Below are positions 51,622 through 59,065 of a stretch of DNA of 64,000 nucleotides, one piece after another; the first letter of the stretch is position 1; each line of letters starts with the position of its first letter. The notes under the pieces were generated by a model. The model saw nothing but the letters and a program-made list of their open reading frames with translations, was not told the DNA's origin and made no database searches. The translations under genes and the position numbers were made by a program. Source of the DNA: Leucobacter chromiireducens (GTDB lineage Bacteria > Actinomycetota > Actinomycetes > Actinomycetales > Microbacteriaceae); assembly GCF_003917135.1 (NCBI RefSeq), contig NZ_RPDI01000002.1, forward strand, positions 62,001-126,000, written 5' to 3'.

Positions 51622-52872
51622 TCCCAGGCTGATCTCTTCCTCCAGAAGCTCGAGCGCGCGCGCAGCGCGGCCAAGTCGCTCGCCACCGTCACGACCGCGC
51701 AGAAGAATGCCGCGCTCGAGGCGATCGCGGTGGAACTGGAGCGCAGCGTCCCAGAGGTCGTTGTGGAGAACGCGAAGGATCTCGAGGCCGGCGAGCGCAA
51801 CGGCATCGGGGAGGGGCTGCTCGACCGGCTGCGACTCGATGAGGATCGGCTCCGCGCGCTTGCCGCCGCGGTGCGCTCCGTGATCGCGCTGCCGGATCCG
51901 GTCGGGGAGGTGCTGCGCGGCTCGACGCTCGCGAACGGCATCCGCATCAACCAGGTACGCGTGCCCTTCGGCGTGGTCGGCGCCATCTACGAGGCGCGGC
52001 CGAACGTCACGATCGACATCGCGGCGCTCGCGCTCAAGAGCGGCAACGGCGCGGTGCTGCGCGGCGGCACCGCAGCGGAGCACAGCAACCGCGTGCTCGT
52101 CGCGCTGATCCAGCGCGCACTCACGAGCGTCGGCCTCGACGGCGACGCCGTGCAGACGATCGACGAGTTCGGGCGCGAGGGGGCCGGCCGGCTGATGCGC
52201 GCCCGCGGCTACGTCGACGTGCTGATCCCGCGCGGGAGCGCCGGCCTCATCGCCACGGTGGTGCAGGAGTCGACGGTGCCCGTGATCGAGACCGGATCCG
52301 GCATTGTGCACGTCTACGTCGACGAGACCGCCGACGAGGAGATGGCCGCCGCGATCGTGCACAACGCGAAAACGCACCGGCCGAGCGTGTGCAACGCGGC
52401 CGAGACGCTGCTCGTGCACCGCGCCGCCGCGGAGCGGATGCTGCCGCGACTCGCCCGCGCGCTCACCGACTCGGGGGTCGCCCTCGCCGGTGACGCCGAG
52501 AGCCGGGCGCTCGTCCCCGAGATCGCCGCCGCCGACGAGGAGACCTGGTCCACGGAGCACCTCGCGCTCGAGATGGGCGTGCGGATCGTCGACTCCATGG
52601 ACGAGGCGATCGCGCACATCGGCCAGTACTCCAGCCACCACACCGAGTCGATCGTCACGCAGGATTACGCCAATGCTGAGCGATTCCTCGCCGAGGTTGA
52701 CTCGGCGGTCGTGATGGTCAACGCGTCCACCCGGTTCACCGACGGCGGCGAGTTCGGCTTCGGCGCTGAGGTGGGCATCTCGACGCAGAAGCTGCACGCG
52801 CGCGGACCGATGGGCCTGCCCGAGCTCACCAGCACAAAGTGGCTGGTGCGTGGCAACGGCCAGATTCGCTAA
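51619..52872 (+). CDS. proA: Glutamate-5-semialdehyde dehydrogenase (gamma-glutamyl phosphate reductase)
   Basis: A 417-residue aldehyde-dehydrogenase-fold enzyme reducing gamma-glutamyl phosphate with NADPH. Motifs: VPFGVVGAIYEARPNVTIDI, the nucleotide-binding GNGAVLRGGTAAEHSN, the active-site Cys in HRPSVCNAAETLLVH, and the C-terminal FGFGAEVGISTQKLHARGPM followed by GLPELTS. It works with ProB in channelling the labile intermediate. Start by TAAGCT spacing. Confidence 0.96.
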   Translation: MSQADLFLQKLERARSAAKSLATVTTAQKNAALEAIAVELERSVPEVVVENAKDLEAGERNGIGEGLLDRLRLDEDRLRALAAAVRSVIALPDPVGEVLRGSTLANGIRINQVRVPFGVVGAIYEARPNVTIDIAALALKSGNGAVLRGGTAAEHSNRVLVALIQRALTSVGLDGDAVQTIDEFGREGAGRLMRARGYVDVLIPRGSAGLIATVVQESTVPVIETGSGIVHVYVDETADEEMAAAIVHNAKTHRPSVCNAAETLLVHRAAAERMLPRLARALTDSGVALAGDAESRALVPEIAAADEETWSTEHLALEMGVRIVDSMDEAIAHIGQYSSHHTESIVTQDYANAERFLAEVDSAVVMVNASTRFTDGGEFGFGAEVGISTQKLHARGPMGLPELTSTKWLVRGNGQIR

Positions 52873-52910
52873 CCGAAACCGGTACACTGGGACCGAGTAT
52901 CCAATCTGTC

Positions 52911-52932
52911 TAGAATGCAGGGGTTTTCCATG
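52911..52932 (+). promoter_or_regulatory. Putative -10 (TAGAAT) of a small membrane protein gene
   Basis: TAGAAT at 52911-52916. If this is the -10, transcription starts near 52923, so the in-frame ATG at 52915 cannot be used and the ATG at 52930 is the start. Confidence 0.5.
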
Positions 52933-53139
52933 TCACTTCTCGCCACGATCACCGCAGCTTCGGAGGCGGGCTCGCACGTTGTCAACGAGCTGCCGTTCCC
53001 TGCCCCCGTCTTTGGGCTGATCACCCTGTCACTCTTCGTGGTGCTTGGCCTGGTCACGTTCTCGTTCCGCGATGTGGCGAACCGTCACGCGGCGAAGGCT
53101 GAGGCATACGCGCGCGAGCACGGCGCGGCCCAGCACTAA
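52930..53139 (+). CDS. Small single-span membrane protein, 69 aa
   Basis: [20 protein letters not shown], then [20 protein letters not shown] and [20 protein letters not shown] with a short polar end. One hydrophobic helix (about residues 27-47) and a charged, probably helical, C-terminus rich in Ala/Lys/Glu. It is conserved in position between proA and nadD in Microbacteriaceae, to my knowledge. No function known. It starts 15 bases before nadD. Confidence 0.7.
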   Translation: MSLLATITAASEAGSHVVNELPFPAPVFGLITLSLFVVLGLVTFSFRDVANRHAAKAEAYAREHGAAQH

Positions 53140-53153
53140 GGGGACACACCCGG

Positions 53154-53759
53154 ATGGTGACGCCACGGCGCCGAATCGGGGTGATGGGCGGAACGTTCGA
53201 TCCGATTCATCACGGACACCTCGTCGCGGCGAGCGAAGTCGCCCAGAGCTTCGACCTCGACGAGGTCGTTTTCGTGCCAACGGGCAATCCGTGGCAGAAG
53301 AGCAACGTCTCGCCGAGCGAGCACCGCTACCTGATGACGGTGATCGCGACGGCGTCGAACCCGCGCTTCACGGTCAGCCGCGTGGACGTCGACCGCGAGG
53401 GCCCCACCTACACGGTCGACACGCTCCGCGATCTGCGTGAGCAGTGGCCGGAGGCCGAGCTCTTCTTCATCTCGGGCGCCGACGCGGTCGAACAGATCCT
53501 GAGCTGGAAGGACGTGGACAAGCTCTGGGAGCTCGCCCACTTCATTGCCGTGTCACGGCCGGGGCATGAGCTCTCGCTTTCAGGATTGTCCGGCGAACAC
53601 GTAAGCTTGTTGGAAGTTCCCGCGCTGGCCATCTCTTCGACGGACTGCCGTGCGCGGGTAGCCAGGGGGTATCCGGTGTGGTATCTCGTGCCGGACGGTG
53701 TCGTGCAGTACATTGCGAAGCACGAGTTGTACACCGAGGAAGCGACAGAGGATGAGTGA
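53154..53759 (+). CDS. nadD: Nicotinate-nucleotide adenylyltransferase
   Basis: A 201-residue nucleotidyltransferase making deamido-NAD from nicotinate mononucleotide and ATP. The HxGH motif is in [20 protein letters not shown], with [13 protein letters not shown] next. Further blocks: [25 protein letters not shown] and the ISSTDCR (ISST-x-R) ATP-binding motif near the C-terminus. The product feeds NadE, whose gene end is at the left edge. It overlaps the next gene by eight bases. Confidence 0.96.
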   Translation: MVTPRRRIGVMGGTFDPIHHGHLVAASEVAQSFDLDEVVFVPTGNPWQKSNVSPSEHRYLMTVIATASNPRFTVSRVDVDREGPTYTVDTLRDLREQWPEAELFFISGADAVEQILSWKDVDKLWELAHFIAVSRPGHELSLSGLSGEHVSLLEVPALAISSTDCRARVARGYPVWYLVPDGVVQYIAKHELYTEEATEDE

Positions 53760-55191
53760 ACACGACGAACAACGACCGTTGACGCGGCGCGAGCTGCGTC
53801 TCCGGGAGATGGGCGAGACCGGTGCGCTTGACCTCACCGAGGTCGCTGAACCGCAGGCGGAGTCGGGGGACTCCGCGCCCGTGGAGACGCCCGCGCCCGC
53901 TCCGGTGAGCGAGGAGATAGAGATCTCCCCGTTCAACGAAGACGGCACGCCCCGCAGCCGACGCGAAATGCGGCAGCTGCGCGAGGAGGCGCTCGCGGCC
54001 CGCGAGGCGGCGGCTGAGCCTGAGCCCGAGCCGGCCGCCGAGGAGACCCCGGCCGAGGACGCACCGGCCGATGAAGCCCCCGTCGAGGACGCGCCCGTCG
54101 AGGATGCCCCCGCGGCGCCCCTCACCGGCGAGATGGACTTCGACTCGCTGATCTCGCCGCCCACCGAGCCATTCACGGTCGAGGAACTCCGCGAGGCGGA
54201 GCGCGCGGCCGAGGCGGAGGAGGAGGCCCCCGCGGCCGAGCCCGAGGCTGAGCCCGAGGCAGACTCGGTCGTCGACGCCGATCCCGCAGCGGCGGAGGAC
54301 GCCGACGACGCGGCTCCGAAGGCGAAGCGGCGGTTCCCGTGGCAGCGCCGCGGCGCGGACGAGTCCGCTGCGCCGGCCGACGCTGAGACTGAGCAGGCTG
54401 AGGCCGAGCAGGCAGAGCCCGAGCAGGCAGCGGACGAGGCAGACGCCGCCCCGGACGCGCCCGTCGCCGATCCCGAGCAGATGGTCGATGACGCGGCCCC
54501 CACGGTTGCCGTTCCCGTCGACGCCGTGCTCGCCGATCCCGCGCCGAGTGAGGCCGCCGAGGATCTGCCCGCCGCCCCAACGGATGAGGCTCCGGCCGAG
54601 GACGCCCCAGCGGAGCCCGCCGAGGAGAAGCCCAGCTACTCCTTCCCGGATATCGCACCGCCGGAGGAGTGGCGATCGGTGTTCGACGATCCCGCGACGC
54701 GGAGCATGCCCGCGCAGGGCGGCGACGCGCAGGGCGGGTTTGACGACCTCATCTCGCGCGCCGTGTCGCAGGAGGGCGCCGGCGGGACCTCGAACACCTC
54801 GGCGCTGATTCTCCCGTCGATGCCGGAGGAGACCACCGGCGGCCTCACCGGCCCGCTCGGCGGCACCGGCGACCTGTACGTGACGGGTTCGCTGCAGCTT
54901 CCGAAGTCGCTCGGCGAGACCGGCGGCCACTCCAGCCTGCACGACTCGATCGAGATCGACCCGATCACGGGCGCAGAGTCGGGCGACCCGCAGGTCACCG
55001 GCCAGGGCCCCGCACCCGTCTCGGCGCGCCACGCGGTGAGCGCGCGCGTCGACTCCACCATCCCCGTCGTTGCGAAGCCCGCGAAGGAACGCAGCAAGCT
55101 GCCGCTCGTGCTCTCGCTCACCGGCGGCGGGCTGCTGCTCGCCGTGGTTGCGCTGGGCATCTGGGGTGCAAGCAACGGTATGTTCGGCTAG
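53752..55191 (+). CDS. Large acidic low-complexity protein with C-terminal membrane anchor
   Basis: A 479-residue protein encoded between nadD and rsfS. The N-terminus has [17 protein letters not shown] and a second [17 protein letters not shown]. Residues about 60-330 are Ala/Glu/Asp/Pro-rich repeats ([24 protein letters not shown]). A patch [11 protein letters not shown] lies near residue 190. One hydrophobic segment near the C-terminus ([20 protein letters not shown]) could anchor it as a tail-anchored protein with a long acidic cytoplasmic arm. The position is conserved in relatives, but no function is known. Overlap with nadD argues for co-expression. Confidence 0.75.
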   Translation: MSEHDEQRPLTRRELRLREMGETGALDLTEVAEPQAESGDSAPVETPAPAPVSEEIEISPFNEDGTPRSRREMRQLREEALAAREAAAEPEPEPAAEETPAEDAPADEAPVEDAPVEDAPAAPLTGEMDFDSLISPPTEPFTVEELREAERAAEAEEEAPAAEPEAEPEADSVVDADPAAAEDADDAAPKAKRRFPWQRRGADESAAPADAETEQAEAEQAEPEQAADEADAAPDAPVADPEQMVDDAAPTVAVPVDAVLADPAPSEAAEDLPAAPTDEAPAEDAPAEPAEEKPSYSFPDIAPPEEWRSVFDDPATRSMPAQGGDAQGGFDDLISRAVSQEGAGGTSNTSALILPSMPEETTGGLTGPLGGTGDLYVTGSLQLPKSLGETGGHSSLHDSIEIDPITGAESGDPQVTGQGPAPVSARHAVSARVDSTIPVVAKPAKERSKLPLVLSLTGGGLLLAVVALGIWGASNGMFG

Positions 55192-55219
55192 GGGCATTCC
55201 CCGCGCCGCGCACACAATC

Positions 55220-55234
55220 AAAGGAACTGAACTG
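55220..55234 (+). promoter_or_regulatory. Shine-Dalgarno and CTG start of rsfS
   Basis: AAAGGA at 55220-55225, six bases, then CTG at 55232. No ATG, GTG or TTG occurs in frame near this ribosome-binding site. Confidence 0.65.
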
Positions 55235-55636
55235 AACACGCAGACCCCCACGCGCACCGATTTTCGCGCAGACCTTGCCCTTGCCGTCCGCGCTGCGGAC
55301 AGCAAGGGCGCGATCGCTCCCGTCGCGCTCGAGGTGAGCGAGCACTTCGGGCTCGCCGATGCCTTCCTCGTGCTCACCGGCTCGGTGGAGCGCAACGTGC
55401 AGGCGATCTCCGACGCGATCGAGGACGCGCTGAACGACGCTGGCGTCCGCACGATCCGCCGCGAGGGCCGCGAGAGCGGCCGATGGGTGCTGCTCGACTT
55501 CGGCGACCTCATCGTGCACGTCTTCCACCAGGAGGAGCGCGACTTCTACCAGCTCGAGCGTCTCTGGCAGGACTGCCCCGTCATCGACGTGGCGGACATG
55601 CTCCCCGCGCCGGCCGACGCCGCAGCCGAGGCCTAG
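55232..55636 (+). CDS. rsfS: Ribosome silencing factor RsfS
   Basis: A 134-residue protein that binds L14 and blocks subunit joining in starved cells. Family signatures: KGAIAPVALEVSEHFGLADA, VLTGSVERNVQAISDAIEDA, GRESGRWVLLDFGDLIVHVF and HQEERDFYQLERLWQDCPVI. It most likely begins with CTG at 55232: the only in-frame GTG upstream lies within the preceding gene, and the first later alternative would cut into the domain. The last gene before tRNA-Ala. Confidence 0.9.
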   Translation: MNTQTPTRTDFRADLALAVRAADSKGAIAPVALEVSEHFGLADAFLVLTGSVERNVQAISDAIEDALNDAGVRTIRREGRESGRWVLLDFGDLIVHVFHQEERDFYQLERLWQDCPVIDVADMLPAPADAAAEA

Positions 55637-57691
55637 TCAGCTCGCGCCGCTCGTCCGCGCGAGTGGCACGCCCGGGATCGCATGATTTGCGTCACCCGGG
55701 GGCGTGTGCGGTAGAGTAGAGGAGTTGTCGGGGGAGCATTTCTCCGACTTCCACGGGTCTGTGGCGCAGTTGGTAGCGCACCTGCATGGCATGCAGGGGG
55801 TCAGGGGTTCGAATCCCCTCAGATCCACCATGATGCTCTTACTCGAACCCTCGACAAGAGCAATGAGATTATCGGACATTGCGTCCAGGGAGAGCCCGCC
55901 GGTTTCGGCGGGCTCTTTTGTTTGCGCCGTGATGTCGGGGATGGTGGTTGACTGCGTGCGTCGTGCGTCGTGGACGAGTGCTTGGCTGGCTGGGCTGTAG
56001 ATGATGTCGAATGGCGTTGCGCAGGTTGCTTCTAGCTGGTGCTGGCCGTTGTTGTCGGTGGTGACGAGGAGCTTGTCGAAGAGGAGCTGGTTGAGCATGC
56101 GGCGGATGTGTTCGGGTGCTTGCAGGTAGGTGTTTCCGGCGTGCTGGGCGATGTCGAGCGCGATCGCGATGAGTTCGTCGGCTTCGGCGATATCGGCGGT
56201 GAGGTTGCTGAGGCTGCGGTTGGTGGCGGCCAGTTCGGTGTCGAGGCGTTTCTGCTCGGTGCGGAGCATATCGATGGGGATCGCGTCGTTGTAGTGGGCT
56301 TCGAGGAGCTTGCGTTGGCGACGCTCGATAGTCTGCTTCGTGGCCTCGAGTTGTTCCCGTTCAAGGTCGGTGTCGGTGCGATGCTGCTTCAGTCCGTGCC
56401 GGAGGAGTGTTTCGAGGTCGCGGCGAAACTCGGGCGCGAGACTGATGCGGTCGTAGAGATCTTGGATCAGGTCTTCGGCGTGTTCGATCTGGATGGAGCG
56501 GAGGGTGCAGCCGGTGCGCTTGGAGTGTCGTCCGAGGCAGGAGTAGTACGGGTAGGTTTCGCCGTGACGGTTCTTGACGACTTGGACGACCATGCGGAAT
56601 CCGCAGTGCCCGCAGTGCATCGTGGACTTGAGGTAGTGGTCGTGCTTGATGGAGCGTTCTCCGTTGATCTTCTCTTTCAGGATGGTCTGGACTTTTTCGA
56701 AGGTTTCGCGGTTGATGAGCGGGGTGTGGTTGCCGGGGTACTCAACGCCTTTGAATGTGGTGATGCCGGTGTAGTAGATGTTGGTGAGCATCGAGTGGAC
56801 GTGGCGGATCTCGACCGGCTTCTCCACGAGCCGCGCGGTGGGTACTGTTGTGAGTCCTCGCCGGACGAGTTCTTTGGTGAGGGTGCGTACGGAGTGTTCA
56901 CCGGTGGCGTAGGCGTTGAACGCCCAGGTGACCAGTGGCGCGCGCCTGTCGTCGACGGTGACGGTGCGGTTCTCGCGGCCGTTTTCGATGGTGCGGGTGT
57001 TGAGGTAGCCGATCGGTGCGCGGCTGACGGAGCCGCCGTTCTTGACCTTCTCGCTCATGCCTTTGATGACTTCGTTGGCGAGGTTGCGGGAGTAGAACTC
57101 GGCGATCGAGCTCATGATGCCGTGGAGGAGGATGCCGCCGGGAGTCTGGTCGATGTTCTCGCTGGTGGAGATGAGCCGGATGCCGAGTTCGCTGAACCGC
57201 TGGTTAAGGGTGACGTCGTCGGCGCGGTTGCGTGCGAGACGGTCCAGCTTGTGCACGATGACGTAATCGATGTTGCCTTGCTCGGCTTCGAGGTAGCGCA
57301 GCATCTCTTGGAGCGCGGGGCGGTTGGTGGAGGTGCCGGAGACGCCACGCTCGACGAACTCTTTGACGACCATCGCACCGACGGCTTGAGCCTTCTTCTT
57401 GTTCGCGTCGCGCTGCGCCGGGATCGAGAATCCTTCTTCCCTGCCGCCGCGTTCCGCTTGCTCGCGCGTCGAGACGCGCAGGTATGAGACGGCTCGCTTC
57501 GGGGTGAAGCTCTGAGTGAGCGCAGCGAAGGGGTCTGCGGCGGTGAGCGGGCTGGTGGTGTATGGAGTTGTGGTCATGTTTCCATTGACGCTCTCTTGCC
57601 CGTGTGAGTCCAGTGCGAAATCATCCGCCTGGTCAGGGTTTTCCACAGGACGCTGATGTGCACCGGGGTCAGGGCTATCGGATGAAGACAT
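55637..57691 (-). CDS. int: Large serine recombinase (integrase) of the conjugative element
   Basis: A 684-residue integrase. After an N-terminal leader of about 55 residues, the resolvase domain has the catalytic Ser in YLRVSTREQAE and the Arg in HKLDRLARN; the recombinase domain includes GYLNTRTI; a zinc ribbon has CGHCGF and YYSCLGRHSKRTGC; a coiled coil follows (EREQLEATKQTIERRQRK). The last approximately 63 codons, from VDLRGFEPLTPCMPCRCATN, are read antisense through tRNA-Ala into host DNA, so the C-terminus was altered by integration. The start at 57691 is preferred because AGGAGGTGAAG precedes it; the ATG at 57577 has no strong ribosome-binding site. It overlaps the upstream gene by 17 bases. 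Confidence 0.9.
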   Translation of the reverse strand: MSSSDSPDPGAHQRPVENPDQADDFALDSHGQESVNGNMTTTPYTTSPLTAADPFAALTQSFTPKRAVSYLRVSTREQAERGGREEGFSIPAQRDANKKKAQAVGAMVVKEFVERGVSGTSTNRPALQEMLRYLEAEQGNIDYVIVHKLDRLARNRADDVTLNQRFSELGIRLISTSENIDQTPGGILLHGIMSSIAEFYSRNLANEVIKGMSEKVKNGGSVSRAPIGYLNTRTIENGRENRTVTVDDRRAPLVTWAFNAYATGEHSVRTLTKELVRRGLTTVPTARLVEKPVEIRHVHSMLTNIYYTGITTFKGVEYPGNHTPLINRETFEKVQTILKEKINGERSIKHDHYLKSTMHCGHCGFRMVVQVVKNRHGETYPYYSCLGRHSKRTGCTLRSIQIEHAEDLIQDLYDRISLAPEFRRDLETLLRHGLKQHRTDTDLEREQLEATKQTIERRQRKLLEAHYNDAIPIDMLRTEQKRLDTELAATNRSLSNLTADIAEADELIAIALDIAQHAGNTYLQAPEHIRRMLNQLLFDKLLVTTDNNGQHQLEATCATPFDIIYSPASQALVHDARRTQSTTIPDITAQTKEPAETGGLSLDAMSDNLIALVEGSSKSIMVDLRGFEPLTPCMPCRCATNCATDPWKSEKCSPDNSSTLPHTPPGDANHAIPGVPLARTSGAS
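55712..55717 (+). promoter_or_regulatory. tRNA-Ala promoter -10 (TAGAGT)
   Basis: TAGAGT at 55712-55717, with TTGCGT at 55687-55692 as a possible -35 (19-bp spacer). The mature tRNA starts at 55755. Confidence 0.5.
55755..55830 (+). tRNA. tRNA-Ala (anticodon GGC), CCA encoded
   Basis: 76 nt including the encoded CCA. Acceptor GGGTCTG pairs with CAGATCC; the anticodon arm is CCTGC-ATGGCAT-GCAGG, giving GGC (codon GCC); the T arm is AGGGGTTCGAATCCCCT. The integrated element begins at its 3' end. Confidence 0.96.
55803..55830 (+). other. Inferred attachment site at the 3' end of tRNA-Ala (left end of the element)
   Basis: The tRNA 3' segment from AGGGGTTCGAATCCCCT to CCA is the usual att core for elements at tRNA genes. 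The integrase gene lies directly beyond. The second copy of the core would mark the other end of the element and is not seen within this window. Confidence 0.55.
55892..55923 (+). terminator. Rho-independent terminator after tRNA-Ala
   Basis: A perfect 10-bp stem, GAGCCCGCCG (55892-55901) and CGGCGGGCTC (55906-55915), with a GTTT loop and TTTTGTTT. It is antisense to the integrase C-terminal coding region. Confidence 0.85.
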
Positions 57692-58106
57692 GCACTTCAC
57701 CTCCTCGCTCGTGGAACTCGAAATCGCCGCGCAGATGCTCGAGCATCGCGGCGCGGTCGAAGATGAGGATGTTGTTTGGGATGGCCCATTCGCGGATGGC
57801 GTGGTCGCGGGCGTCGGCCCATCCCAGGCTTTCGATGAAGTCGTTGACGAACTGCTCGATGCGTTCATACGACGCCCAGTGCAGGTTGTTGAAGTCCGCC
57901 TCCATGTCGGTGATGGTCTCGATGCCGTTCCAAACCGAGTCGAGGTAGACGTCGAACGCAGTGCCGTATCCACGGCGTAGCCGTTCCAGCTCGCGGGCTT
58001 CCTGCCGTGTGGTCGGTACGGGCGATGCGCGTCGCTCGGGGGTCGTTGGTGAGGTTGTTCTGTTTTCGGCGTCAGCGCCTGGGTAAAAATTGTGTTCAGG
58101 TTTCAT
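57675..58106 (-). CDS. Hypothetical protein of the element, 143 aa
   Basis: A soluble 143-residue protein. The N-terminal 40 residues are polar and probably disordered; the rest is helical with conserved-looking aromatic blocks ERLRRGYGTAFDVYLDSVWN, DFNNLHWASYERIEQFVNDF and IESLGWADARDHAIREW. No recognised family. Encoded between the Replic_Relax protein (11-base overlap) and the integrase (17-base overlap), so the three genes form one operon. It could assist excision or integration, but that is inference from position only. Confidence 0.7.
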   Translation of the reverse strand: MKPEHNFYPGADAENRTTSPTTPERRASPVPTTRQEARELERLRRGYGTAFDVYLDSVWNGIETITDMEADFNNLHWASYERIEQFVNDFIESLGWADARDHAIREWAIPNNILIFDRAAMLEHLRGDFEFHERGGEVHVFIR

Positions 58107-58908
58107 AGGGGGTGTTCTCCTTCCTGGTGTTGTTCTGTTTCGTGAGAGGCGGCCCGTCTCGGATGATGCCGGACAGTTCGTCGAGAGTGAGTACGGCGAA
58201 CATGCTCTGCGGTAGCTCGGCGGCAACGAGGTGTGCACGCAGTTGTGTTCGACGTTTCGTCGTCGGCACGATCCACAGCACTGCGGGGAACGCGCCGCTG
58301 GCCTGTTGCTCTGCTCCGCTGCGGCGGTAGCGCACGTACTGCCAGCACTTCGCGATCACCCGGGCGGGGTTCTCCGTGGCACGGTCGACCTCGATGAAGT
58401 AGCGATCCAGATACTCGGGAGTGGTCACGCTCATCAAGAGGTCGGGTCGCAGTGTGAGGCGTTCGCCGTGCGGCCCGAGGTAGTTCCTCCAGCGGACGGG
58501 CTCGGTCTTGACCCGTAGCTCTGCGCTCGGGATCCGCTGGACGGTTTCGTACGCGATGATCCGGGTCTCGGCGATCGCGAGCAGATGTTCCAGGAACGTC
58601 GTTGAGATGAGGTTCGGTCGCTGTCTCGTGCGGGCCTGCCCGGCGACCTGACGATAGCCGGTGGTGGTGAGCGCCCAGATGGATTGTGCAGAGCCGCGCT
58701 GCCATCCACCGACACGACGCTCCAAGCGCAACAGCTGGCCGTGCTGCTCGAGCTTGGACAGGTGCCGCATCGTCTGCCGTCGCGCAGACTGGGCGCTTCC
58801 GTAGTGTTCCCTCGTGAGCCTGGCAAGTTGCCCCGTCGTCGCGAAGCGCAGCTCGAGCAGATGCGCGAGAAGCTCCTGATAGATCGGATGGTCAAGTAAA
58901 GCGGTCAT
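58096..58908 (-). CDS. Replication-relaxation (Replic_Relax) family protein
   Basis: A 270-residue protein. An N-terminal winged helix (LLELRFATTGQLARLTREHY, RQTMRHLSKLEQHGQLLRLE) is followed by a nuclease-like alpha/beta domain (RWRNYLGPHGERLTLRPDLL, YFIEVDRATENPARVIAKCW), in which the Asp of RPDLL and Glu of IEVDR resemble a PD-(D/E)XK arrangement. This family occurs on plasmids and integrative elements with conjugation genes and is thought to help DNA processing at transfer or replication. AGGACTCC-type ribosome-binding site before the ATG. Confidence 0.82.
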   Translation of the reverse strand: MTALLDHPIYQELLAHLLELRFATTGQLARLTREHYGSAQSARRQTMRHLSKLEQHGQLLRLERRVGGWQRGSAQSIWALTTTGYRQVAGQARTRQRPNLISTTFLEHLLAIAETRIIAYETVQRIPSAELRVKTEPVRWRNYLGPHGERLTLRPDLLMSVTTPEYLDRYFIEVDRATENPARVIAKCWQYVRYRRSGAEQQASGAFPAVLWIVPTTKRRTQLRAHLVAAELPQSMFAVLTLDELSGIIRDGPPLTKQNNTRKENTPYET

Positions 58909-59065
58909 GACTGGAGTCCTCCGCCGATTGGGACGGCCGGGTGACCTGGGATGACCGGGTCAGTCACGTCCTGCCGCCGTGGTTCTCCCCCGCGACGTCC
59001 GGCAAGCGCGTGTTTGTTGGGTGCAGCGATACGTCTCCCGATGCGTCTCGATCGAGGACGGCCAG

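Noticed and set aside
57577-57577. ATG at 57577 as the integrase start
   Set aside because: The ATG at 57691 has a strong AGGAGGTGAAG ribosome-binding site and overlaps the upstream stop in the way typical for this operon; the internal ATG has only a weak site.
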